Shown: positions 1 to 7,800 of the stretch, piece after piece
Layout of the letters: every line of letters starts with the position of its first letter
Position numbering within the stretch: position 1 is the stretch's first letter
From: CAYVQU01 sp964453155
GTDB taxonomy: Bacteria; Chloroflexota; Anaerolineae; Anaerolineales; UBA11858
Assembly: GCA_964453155.1 (NCBI GenBank)
Contig: CAYVQU010000182.1
Span: 1-10,152 of the forward strand
Direction: 5' to 3'
DNA length: 10,152 nucleotides
The notes under the pieces: model-generated
The model's input: only the letters and a program-made list of their open reading frames with translations
What the model was told of the DNA's origin: nothing
The model's database searches: none
Made by a program: the position numbers and the translations under genes

Positions 1-57
1 TCACAGACCCAACGATGGCGAACTGCCGCTGCTAATTCTGCATAAACTCTTATGTTC

Positions 58-3000
58 TCACGCTTTTTCTGTCTTCAACTGTTTTTTCGGCAAAGAAATG
101 TAAAAAGTAGTGCCCTCGCCAGACACGCTTTCAGCCTGGATGGAGCCCTGATGACGGGTAACAATTTTGTGGCACACCGACAAACCGATACCACTACCCT
201 CGTACTCGCTCCGGCCATGCAACCGCTGAAAAGGTAAGAAAATCCGATCACTAAATTCAGATTTAAATCCAATACCATTATCACGGACCATGATCTGCAC
301 ATGATCTGGGTCGTGGTTGGTAGAATTGATCTCTACTGCTGGCTGGTTTCCGGGGGATTGAAACTTGAGGGCGTTGCTGATCAAGTTTTGGAAGAGTTGG
401 TGCATCTGGGTTGCATCAGCTTCAATTACGGGCAGATCACCCATTGCGACACTACCCTGCGATTTTTCAATCTGGATTACCAGATCGGAAATGACATCTT
501 GCAAAACCTCGGCCAAGTCTGTTTTTTGGAAGGGTTTCCCTTGGGTAGTAACCCGGGACAAATCTAATAAATCATGGATCATCCGCGTCCCGCGTTCGGC
601 CGCGGCCTGCATCCGGGCCAGATAATCCTGACCGCGCTGATCTAGGCTGGTAGCATATTTGGATTCCAAGCGCCCGCCAAAAGCGGTGATCTTACGTAAA
701 GGTTCTTGCAAATCATGGGAGGCGATATATGCAAATTGTTCGAGTTCCTCATTGGATTGGGCCAACTTGACAGCCAGCTGATTCAGCTCCTCGGTCGCTT
801 TTTTGCGTGCACTGATATCTTCAATTACTGAGATCCCCACCGTGGGAATGCCCTGCTCGTCCAGTAACATCGTACTTGATAGGTTGCACCACACCGGTTG
901 GCCTTTTTTATTCATCAACCGGACCTCGTGTGAATAGGTTTTTTCGCCTTCGAGCACCATCAATTGAATAACATCGGTCGTGCGTTGATAATCATCGGGG
1001 CTGGTAATTTCGATCATGGATTTATCTTGGAGCTCTTCGGTGGTGTAGCCCAGCATCGTACAGACCGCGGTGTTGGCTTCCAATATCTCAGCTCGGGAGC
1101 CTACAATGAGGATCCCTAACGGGCTGTTCTCGAACACGGCCCGGAAACGAGCCTCGCTGGCGCGGATGGTGGCTTCGATCACCTTGCTGTCGGTGATATC
1201 GTGGACGGTCCCTACCATGCGGATGGGCTGGCCCAGATCATCGAAATAAACCTTTCCAATTTCTTGGACGAACCGGATAGCCCCATTGGGTCGGATAATG
1301 CGATGCTCGATATCATAAGGCTGGATTTCAGCGATGGCATTCCCCACTGCGGTTTCGACGAAAGCGCGGTCTTCGGGGTGCACAATCTCCAAAAACGCGG
1401 CATACGTTGCTTCAAAGGCCTGGGGTTCCTGGCCCAAGATCCGATAGATCTCGTCGGACCAGGTCAGCGTTCCAGCTTGAATATCCCATTCCCAATTACC
1501 AACCTGCGCGATGGTCTGGGCTTCCATCAGACGGGCTTCGCTCTCGCGCAATGCGATTTCCAATTCTTTTTGAGCGGTGATATTGCGACCCACCCCTAAG
1601 ATACTGCTGACTTCCTCGTTGTTGTCAAAGATCGGGGATAATGACGTCTGAAAATGTTTAACGCCCTCATCGGTATCTGTATACCACTCGTAAATCTCGC
1701 GTTCACCAGCCAAGGCCTTTTGGTTAGCCGCTTCATGGATCTCGGCGCGCTCAGGTCCAATAATTTCCCGTACCGTTTTTCCTAAAAAGTAATCTTTGGT
1801 CAACCCGGCATCCTCTATCCAGCGCCCATGGACCCCGCTGTGGCGTTGGTCTCGATCTAAGGTGTAGACCACATCGTCCATGGATTCAATCAGACCGCGG
1901 AACCGGGCTTCACTTTTCTGGAGTTCGGCCGTGCGAGCCGCGACCAGTTCTTCCAGATGATCGCGATGATTTTGCAGTTCTTCTTCGGCTTTTTTACGCT
2001 CAGTGATATCAATAGAACTATTGGCTAAAGCGTAGGGCTGGCCTTCGGCATCATACAATAAATATTTCGTCGCCAGGTAGGTTCGGCCAGAGGTGCCGCC
2101 CACTTCTTCCGAATAAAATGGGTCACCAGTATCCAGAACGTGTTGTTCTTTCGCTTCCCAAACCCCTAAACGCAAGTGCGGGAATAGTTCGTCGGTTGTT
2201 TTTCCAAGGACTTCTTCACCGCAGCGGCCGGTACGCTCACACCATTGGCGGTTGACCATGATGTAGCGCCCTTCCAGGTCCTTGACGTATACGGCCGCCG
2301 GGGTGTTGTCGAACATATCTTGGAGTTGTTGTTGGGCCTGGTAGGCAGCTTCTTCGGCTTGTTTCCGATCCGTAATATCGATGGAAGACGCAAAATAAAT
2401 TTCTCGGCCAAGGTGATCTTGGCCCAGTCGGGCGTAGAGCAAAATATCAAATATGCTGCCATCCCTGCGCTTGGCTTTCAATTCCAAAGTGCAATGACCA
2501 TCTTTTCTCAACAGTTCTCGAATTTTATAGATATCGTCTGGACAGGCACCGTGCGCTAAGGCCGAAGCTCCTAGAATGTCAGCCGCAGACTCATACCCCC
2601 ACAATTCCACATAAGCCTTGTTGACATAAATGAATTCGCCCGCCTCATTTACAATCTCGAAGGCGTTGAGCGAATTTTCGATGGCCTGATTGGTGATTGC
2701 CAGTTGGGTTTCCATTTCCTTTTGTTCGGTAATATCAATACCAAAGGAAAAGGTTCCGACCACCGCGCCATCCTCAAGTATTTCATTATTCCGCCAACTA
2801 ATTATCCGTTCTTCCCCAGATTTGGTCAGGATCGGATTCTCAAAAGTTTGGGAGCCGCCTCCGGAGATCAACCGTTGGAATTCATCCCACACCTGTGGAA
2901 ACTGATCCTTAGGAACGATTACCTGGAACCAATTTTGGCCTTCTAAATCTTCTTTGGAATAGCCAGTAATTTCGGCCGCGGCCTGATTGAAGATAATAAT

Positions 3001-3498
3001 TTCACCCTTTAGATCTAACCCCACGATGATCATGTTGGCAGACTCAATCAGTTTGGATGAAAACTCTCTGGCATTTTTTAGTGAGGTTTTCATTCTTTGC
3101 TGGGAAGTGATATCCCGAAAGATTCCCATAATTCCCCTGATTTCACCAGCTTCGTTTGTTACCGGTGTTTTTACGGTGCGGACAAAGATTTCCTGGCCAT
3201 TGGCCCGATACGATTCTTCAATATCCTCCGTCGTCCCGGAGGTCATGATGCGGTGATCATCCTGGCGATATTTATCGGCTAGTTCTGGGGGGAAGAAATC
3301 ATAATCGGTTTTGCCAACAATTTCTGCCGGTTGGATGCCTAAATCGTCTGCATAGTTTTGGTTACAACTCAAATAAACAGAATTTAAATCCTTAACAAAG
3401 ACCTTGTGGGGTAAATGTGCCAATAAAGTCTTATAAAAATCCCCATCGTGGCCATTATTGTTAGGGTTTTCGCTTGAAAATGTGTCGGTATTCATCAT
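58..3498 (-). CDS. Multi-PAS sensor histidine kinase (HK1), HisKA/phytochrome-type transmitter
   Basis: Cytoplasmic sensor kinase of 1146 residues that should autophosphorylate on His and pass phosphate to a response regulator. Seven PAS domains are visible at about 21-136, 146-262, 270-382, 390-505, 531-645, 655-775 (PAS_3-like, with VGNWEWD and IVHPEDR) and 782-900. Most end in the PAC-type DIT-x-RK signature and are joined by short charged helices, including a coiled-coil linker at about 503-530. The HisKA domain (about 915-985) has H928 in ASHDLQEPLRK. The HATPase domain has N-box N1038/N1042, G1 box DNGIGF (1073-1078) and G2 box GSGIGLSV (1101-1108). This transmitter resembles the Cph1/bacteriophytochrome class, but there is no GAF/PHY photosensor. 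No membrane segment or signal peptide is seen. The frame is open up to 3642, but that would overlap the upstream receiver gene. The ATG pair at 3498/3495 sits just after GGAA and is the better start (3495 has the better spacing). It lies 43 nt after RR2, so the two are probably cotranscribed. The ligands cannot be told from sequence. Confidence 0.93.
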   Translation of the reverse strand: MMNTDTFSSENPNNNGHDGDFYKTLLAHLPHKVFVKDLNSVYLSCNQNYADDLGIQPAEIVGKTDYDFFPPELADKYRQDDHRIMTSGTTEDIEESYRANGQEIFVRTVKTPVTNEAGEIRGIMGIFRDITSQQRMKTSLKNAREFSSKLIESANMIIVGLDLKGEIIIFNQAAAEITGYSKEDLEGQNWFQVIVPKDQFPQVWDEFQRLISGGGSQTFENPILTKSGEERIISWRNNEILEDGAVVGTFSFGIDITEQKEMETQLAITNQAIENSLNAFEIVNEAGEFIYVNKAYVELWGYESAADILGASALAHGACPDDIYKIRELLRKDGHCTLELKAKRRDGSIFDILLYARLGQDHLGREIYFASSIDITDRKQAEEAAYQAQQQLQDMFDNTPAAVYVKDLEGRYIMVNRQWCERTGRCGEEVLGKTTDELFPHLRLGVWEAKEQHVLDTGDPFYSEEVGGTSGRTYLATKYLLYDAEGQPYALANSSIDITERKKAEEELQNHRDHLEELVAARTAELQKSEARFRGLIESMDDVVYTLDRDQRHSGVHGRWIEDAGLTKDYFLGKTVREIIGPERAEIHEAANQKALAGEREIYEWYTDTDEGVKHFQTSLSPIFDNNEEVSSILGVGRNITAQKELEIALRESEARLMEAQTIAQVGNWEWDIQAGTLTWSDEIYRILGQEPQAFEATYAAFLEIVHPEDRAFVETAVGNAIAEIQPYDIEHRIIRPNGAIRFVQEIGKVYFDDLGQPIRMVGTVHDITDSKVIEATIRASEARFRAVFENSPLGILIVGSRAEILEANTAVCTMLGYTTEELQDKSMIEITSPDDYQRTTDVIQLMVLEGEKTYSHEVRLMNKKGQPVWCNLSSTMLLDEQGIPTVGISVIEDISARKKATEELNQLAVKLAQSNEELEQFAYIASHDLQEPLRKITAFGGRLESKYATSLDQRGQDYLARMQAAAERGTRMIHDLLDLSRVTTQGKPFQKTDLAEVLQDVISDLVIQIEKSQGSVAMGDLPVIEADATQMHQLFQNLISNALKFQSPGNQPAVEINSTNHDPDHVQIMVRDNGIGFKSEFSDRIFLPFQRLHGRSEYEGSGIGLSVCHKIVTRHQGSIQAESVSGEGTTFYISLPKKQLKTEKA
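1969..2331 (-). repeat. PAS module of HK1 shared with HK2 (copy A)
   Basis: Codes for HK1 residues 390-510, from QQLQDM to the end of the PAS linker. It aligns without gaps over 121 residues with the segment of HK2 at 8020-8382; I count 72 identities by hand (about 60%). The other PAS domains in these proteins look far less alike. Conserved stretches include KDL-x-GRYI, EQHV, TKYLL and NSSIDITERK. A 22-base exact DNA match lies at 2314-2335 (copy B: 8365-8386). Confidence 0.75.
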
Positions 3499-3501
3499 AA
3501 T

Positions 3502-3505
3502 TTCC
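3502..3505 (-). promoter_or_regulatory. Ribosome binding site of HK1
   Basis: GGAA on the minus strand, three bases before the ATG at 3498 and six before the adjacent ATG at 3495. The spacing matches that of RR2 if the second ATG is used; the protein would differ by one methionine only. Confidence 0.45.
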
Positions 3506-3541
3506 GTGTCATTACCTGGTGGGGGGTATCCGGACTGATAA

Positions 3542-3994
3542 CTACTGATCCTTTGAATTTGGACTGATACTTTTAAAACCTTCGGGCCAGTTCTCCATCT
3601 CAACTGCCTCATCTCGAGAAATGCACAACTCGCGAATAGCATGGGCGATCTGATCGATCGAGGCCTGTTTCAGTAAATAGGCATTAGCTCCCGCAGCCAT
3701 CATTTCTTCGACTTTCCCGTTATCATTCAGGCTGGTGAGGGCCAAAATACACACCCTATGATCCAATTGCCGGATCGTTTTGGTTGCCTCAATCCCGTTT
3801 GACACCGGCATTTTGATATCCATCAGAATTACATCGGGCTGCAGTTGGGAATACAGCTGAACAGCTTCATTCCCATCACCCCCTTCCCCTAGCAACTGAA
3901 AATCGTCATGAAGCTCAAGGAAGAGGCGCAGGCTACGGCGAACCATATCATTGTCGTCGACGATCAAGATTTTGATGATAGAATTTTTTTCCAT
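3542..3994 (-). CDS. Stand-alone receiver-domain response regulator (RR2)
   Basis: Single-domain response regulator of 150 residues. The receiver fills residues 7-122. It has the acidic pair D13/D14, phospho-acceptor D59 in VILMDIKMP, switch T87 and conserved K109. A polar tail of about 25 residues (EMENWPEGFK and after) follows, with no helix-turn-helix or other output domain. The receiver aligns without gaps to that of RR1 just upstream: I count 56 identities over residues 7-121, with D59, T87, K109 and ASID at identical positions. It is therefore a NarL-type receiver without its DNA-binding half. An ATG at 4021 would add nine residues but has no ribosome site. The ATG at 3994 has GGAA six bases upstream and puts the first beta strand at residue 7, exactly as in RR1, so I chose it. 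It is followed after 43 nt by HK1, its likely cognate kinase. Possible roles are protein-protein output, phosphotransfer intermediate or phosphate sink; the sequence does not decide. Confidence 0.92.
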   Translation of the reverse strand: MEKNSIIKILIVDDNDMVRRSLRLFLELHDDFQLLGEGGDGNEAVQLYSQLQPDVILMDIKMPVSNGIEATKTIRQLDHRVCILALTSLNDNGKVEEMMAAGANAYLLKQASIDQIAHAIRELCISRDEAVEMENWPEGFKSISPNSKDQ

Positions 3995-4000
3995 AATCGT

Positions 4001-4004
4001 TTCC
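4001..4004 (-). promoter_or_regulatory. Ribosome binding site deciding the RR2 start
   Basis: GGAA on the minus strand, six bases before the ATG at 3994. The in-frame ATG at 4021 has no purine-rich element at the right distance, so this short site favours the 150-residue form of RR2. Confidence 0.5.
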
Positions 4005-4038
4005 AAGGGAATTTGTGACATGCTAACAGTTTAAAGTA

Positions 4039-4075
4039 AAAATCCCCCGGAAAACAGGAGCATCCGGGGGATTTT
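4039..4075 (-). terminator. Factor-independent terminator after HK2-RR1
   Basis: Perfect 13-bp inverted repeat: AAAATCCCCCGGA at 4039-4051 pairs with TCCGGGGGATTTT at 4063-4075 around an 11-nt loop. Read on the minus strand, the GC-rich stem runs into TTTTTACTTT, a good U tract. It lies about 95 nt after the RR1 stop and about 45 nt before the chosen RR2 start, so it should end most HK2-RR1 transcripts and separate them from RR2-HK1. The stem also carries TTTT on the plus side, so it could work in both directions, but no plus-strand gene is seen to use it. Confidence 0.85.
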
Positions 4076-4126
4076 GAAGTGGATGGGTGGCTGATTTTTC
4101 AAGCGGCCCGGGGGGGCAAACTGGGT

Positions 4127-4142
4127 GCGGGGAATGCCCCGC
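4127..4142. other. Small GC-rich hairpin in the RR1-RR2 spacer
   Basis: GCGGGG (4127-4132) and CCCCGC (4137-4142) form a perfect 6-bp stem around a 4-nt loop, 28 nt after the RR1 stop in the minus direction. On the minus strand it is followed by a C-rich stretch with no U tract, so it is not a standard terminator for RR1. It might protect the mRNA 3' end. On the plus strand it is followed by GTTTT, but nothing is transcribed towards it that I can see. It is a short palindrome and may be chance. Confidence 0.35.
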
Positions 4143-4170
4143 GTTTTCCAGGCACAACTTATCTAAACTC

Positions 4171-4809
4171 TTATATTAATTTGTTCTCTATTGCTAATCG
4201 AACAGCATCTACGCGGTTCGCAACGCCCAATTTGTCCAGGATATTACTGACATGGGTTTTTACCGTCGAGCGGCTTATCGATAGGGTTTGGGCGATTTCG
4301 GGGTTGCTCAACCCTTCTACGAGTTGTTGCAAGACATCCAGTTCGCGCCGGGTGAGATCAAAACCCACCTCTGGCGGACGGGTGGCCGCCGAGATCAAAG
4401 CCTGGGTGGCCTCCGGCGAGAGAGTCGGCTTCCCAGCATAGGCGTTGCGAATGGCTCCAGCCAGTTCATCGATGGAGGCATTCTTAAGCATAAATCCCAA
4501 CGCACCGCTTTGCAAAGCAGCTTGCACCAGATCCTCTTCCTCAAAGCTGGTCATGGCAACCACCCGGGTCTGGGGGTACTGCTTTACAATGGCTTTAGTC
4601 GCCTCCACGCCGTTCATTTCTGGCATCATGAGATCCATTAAAATGACATCTGGTTGAAGTGCACCACACATCTGAACGGCCTCGGCCCCATTGGCTGCCT
4701 CTCCAACTAATTCCAGATCATCAAAAGCCCCTAAGAACACCCCCAATCCCCTGCGAACCATTTCGTGGTCATCGACGAGTAGTACCCGGATGGGTTGTGG
4801 TGTTGTCAT
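4171..4809 (-). CDS. NarL/FixJ-family response regulator, receiver plus LuxR-type HTH (RR1)
   Basis: Two-domain transcription regulator of 212 residues, the usual length for the NarL/FixJ family. The receiver (about 7-122) has D13/D14, phospho-acceptor D59 in VILMDLMMP, T87 and K109. After a linker comes a GerE/LuxR helix-turn-helix at about 150-210, starting LTRRELDVLQ and containing the recognition-helix stretch SISRSTVKTHVSNIL. Phosphorylation should release or dimerise the HTH for DNA binding. The ATG start at 4809 is supported by AAGGA five bases upstream. The gene begins 66 nt after the stop of HK2, whose HisKA_3 transmitter is the class that normally partners NarL regulators, so HK2 is the expected kinase and the two are probably one transcript. 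A strong terminator lies about 95 nt beyond its stop codon. Target genes cannot be identified from this window. Confidence 0.96.
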   Translation of the reverse strand: MTTPQPIRVLLVDDHEMVRRGLGVFLGAFDDLELVGEAANGAEAVQMCGALQPDVILMDLMMPEMNGVEATKAIVKQYPQTRVVAMTSFEEEDLVQAALQSGALGFMLKNASIDELAGAIRNAYAGKPTLSPEATQALISAATRPPEVGFDLTRRELDVLQQLVEGLSNPEIAQTLSISRSTVKTHVSNILDKLGVANRVDAVRLAIENKLI

Positions 4810-4814
4810 GAGTG

Positions 4815-4819
4815 TCCTT
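4815..4819 (-). promoter_or_regulatory. Ribosome binding site of RR1
   Basis: AAGGA on the minus strand, five bases before the ATG at 4809. It is the strongest Shine-Dalgarno match among the three gene starts in the window and fixes the RR1 start. Confidence 0.75.
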
Positions 4820-4875
4820 GCATTTCAATCGTGATATTGTTTGGCTTGTTGGTAAGTGGGGTGGCTGGTGTATTG

Positions 4876-7800
4876 CTACGGACGAACAACCATCCAACGA
4901 ACCTGAATCATCGTTCCTTTGCCGGGTTGGCTGGCGATTTCCAATTCGGCGCCGATCGCCTCAGCCCGTTCTTGCATAATAGCTAATCCATGGTGACCAG
5001 GAGGTTGATCTGCCAGATCGAAACCGCGACCGTCATCCTGAATACGCAAGCTGGCCTGCCCAATCTGACTATCATAGTGAACAAATACTTGCTGGGCCCG
5101 GGCATGCTTGATGATGTTATTGAGGGCTTCTTGCGCCAGGCGGAAGAAGGCTACTCGCGAATCGAACGGCAAAGGTTCCTGGCCATCGATCGAAACCGTG
5201 ATTTCGGCCCGGGTTCGGCCGGCAAATCCAGCAGCCAATTGCTGGAGTAATTCTGTCATGGCTGCGTTTTCTAATGCAGCCGGACGAAGTTCGAGTAACA
5301 GGTTGCGCATTTCGGCTAATGCGCCTTGGGTCAATTTTTGTAATTCTACCAGATTCGCGCGCACCAACTCGGGGCCGCGTTCCCATAATCGGTCCAGGGT
5401 TTGGGCGATCACGCTGGCCGAAAACAGGGTCTGGCTGACGGCGTCGTGCAGGTCGCGGGCTAACCGCTGGCGTTCTTCCAGGATGGCAGCTGATTCAGCT
5501 TGCGCGCGTAATTGGGCGCTGGCGATGATCGAACTCACCTGGTCAGCTACGGTGCGCATCAAATTGATTTCATCTGCTGAAAATTCGGGTTTCTGGCGTG
5601 GTCTAACAATGGCAACAACCCCGGTAACCGTTCCTTCAATCCGCAGCGGAAAGCCAGCAAACGGCCCAAAATTGAATTTTTTCGCATTGGCCGAAGCGCG
5701 CGCATCGGTAGCGACATCCTTAGCGATATTTTCTTTCCTGCTGCGGACCACTGCGGTAAGCAGGCCAGCAGAGTTTATGTCAATTGTTTGGTAGACCGCC
5801 ACCATTTCGGGTGAGAGACCAATATTAGCCACCAGCGATAATGCATTTTCAGCATCATTTAACAGGAAAATGCTGGTAATGGGGTTTTTCAACTCGGTAG
5901 CAATGATCGAAAGGACCTGTTGGATGGTGGTATCTAAATCGGTAGTGGTATTGGCAACCGCGGCAACTTCGAACAGAATGGACAATTCTTGGGTGCGATC
6001 AAGGACGCGTTGCTCTAATTCTTCGGCATGCCGTTGAACTTGGGCCAGCAGTCGACCGTTTTGGATGGCGGCTGCGGCTTGGTTGGCAAAGGCTTGGGCC
6101 AGCGTGGCCTCCCGCACACCATATGCGTTCACGGTTTTGCTGTCCAAAGAGATAAAGCCTATTACTTCGTCCCGTGCGATGAGCGGTACTCCCAACCAAC
6201 CGCGCACATAGTCGGTGCCGCCCCATTGACTAAAGCGGGGATCATTTTGAGCATCGGAGATTACCATCGCTTCCTGGTTTGTACGAATCACTGGGAAGAG
6301 GTCGTCATTCAGTGGGAATTGTTGTTGAACGACCTTGTCTGGGTTGCTCAGACCGCGGGCAGCCACCCCAAGGAGATAGTCGGCCTCAATCAAGAATACG
6401 GTACTGCTGTCAAACGGAACGACCCGGGCTAACCGCGTTAGGATTGATTCCAGAATTTCTTCCAGGTCCAGGGTTTGAGTCAGGGCCGCGGTTACCTGTG
6501 CCAAAGTCTCGGCTTCTTGGCGCCGTTTGATTTCGGCCTGGGTGAGGGTCGCCCGGTGGATCGTGTTAGCGACCATTTCACTCATCGTCGTTAAGTAATT
6601 GAGTTCGGTTGGCGTGATGGGCGTATTTCGAGACAACCACAGCGCACCAATGGCTTGTTGGTCGGCAATGAGTGGGAATCCGGCGACCGCGGATGGCCTG
6701 GGGCCCGTTCGGGTCCAAAGCCCCTTGTCTTTCTCAGAATGGGTATCATTGCTCAGAAAAACTTCCTGGGTCTTGATAATTTGATGACTCATGCTGCTGC
6801 CAGACTCAAGTCGAACGCCAGATTTATCACCATCTGGACCCCGCGAGAGTTCCATAACAATTTCGCCGGTTGTTGGATCCAGAGTATTGATCGAAACCGC
6901 GGCGGCCTGAAATAAGTCGTATAGGGTACCGACAACAGTATGAATAACCTCCTGGCGGTCATTTGCCGACCGCAGCTCGATGGCCAGGCGCGCCATGGCT
7001 TCCAATTCAGAAACTTGTTGAGCCAGGCGTTGGGCGTTTTCTTGGGCTTCTTCCAGGAGACGGGCATTCTCTAAGGCAATTGCAGCCTGATCAGCAAAAG
7101 ACTGCAAGCGTTTGGCATGAGCGGCGTTAAAGAAATGGGGCGTTTTGCTATCGACATTCAGAAATCCAATGATTTCCCCCCGCTGACGTAGTGGGGCGCC
7201 CGCATAGGAACGCACCCAAAACTTCGACCATTCAGAATTTAAGGCATGGGTGTCCGGGAGCACCACCGGCTGCTGGGTTGCGATCATTTCGACATAATGA
7301 GCGCTGTTTTTGATCACAAATTGCCACCCTTCCACCGTTTCTTGCAGGTCGTATTTATCATACCCGCGTTGCCGGACTACCCGCGTCGCATCCCCCTCAA
7401 TTGTGGTTATGTTCGCGGCATCGTGCGGCACTACACGGTCTAGGTTGTCTAGAATCCGATCTAAAACCTCGTCTAAGTTTAATGTGCTGTTGAGCGCCTC
7501 GCCCGCAGCTCGCAAGGCTTCGGCTTCAAGTCGCCGAATGGTTTCGGATTCCATCAGGCGGGCTTGTTGCAGGGCGATGGCCAATTGATCGGCGACCTGG
7601 CGGATGATGGTGTGATGCTCTTCTGAAAGATTTTCCGGCTCGAAAAAGCCCAGATTTACGACCCCCACCAGTTCATTTTGGGCCAATAATGGACAATGTA
7701 AATAGGTGTGAAACCCACCTTCATAAAGTTCCTGGTCGGCGATTGAATATTGAACAATCCCGTAATTGATGAAATTTTCGTAATGCGCATCCTTTTCAAT

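Noticed and set aside
1..57. Possible gene or terminator after HK1
   Set aside because: Only 57 bases are available. The weak GGC/GCC pairing has no U tract, and no start with a ribosome site is seen. The HK1 transcript end cannot be placed.
58..3498. HK1 as a phytochrome or LOV photoreceptor
   Set aside because: The transmitter is phytochrome-like, but there is no GAF/PHY pair with a bilin site and no LOV cysteine signature in any PAS domain.
3499..3642. Longer HK1 beginning at 3642
   Set aside because: It would overlap the RR2 gene by about 100 bases, and the extra 48 residues show no domain. The ATG pair at 3498/3495 follows a GGAA and sits in the gap after RR2.
3995..4021. RR2 start at ATG 4021
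   Set aside because: There is no ribosome site before it, and it lies only 17 nt after the terminator hairpin. The ATG at 3994 matches the N-terminal spacing of RR1.
5108..5794. Plus-strand open frame of 228 codons
   Set aside because: It lies wholly inside HK2 on the opposite strand. Its translation is rich in Ser, Arg and Ala with no domain pattern, and the opposite strand has clear GAF and HisKA_3 motifs. The other plus-strand frames (for example 1201-1599, 6028-6432, 4079-4441) are antisense shadows in the same way.
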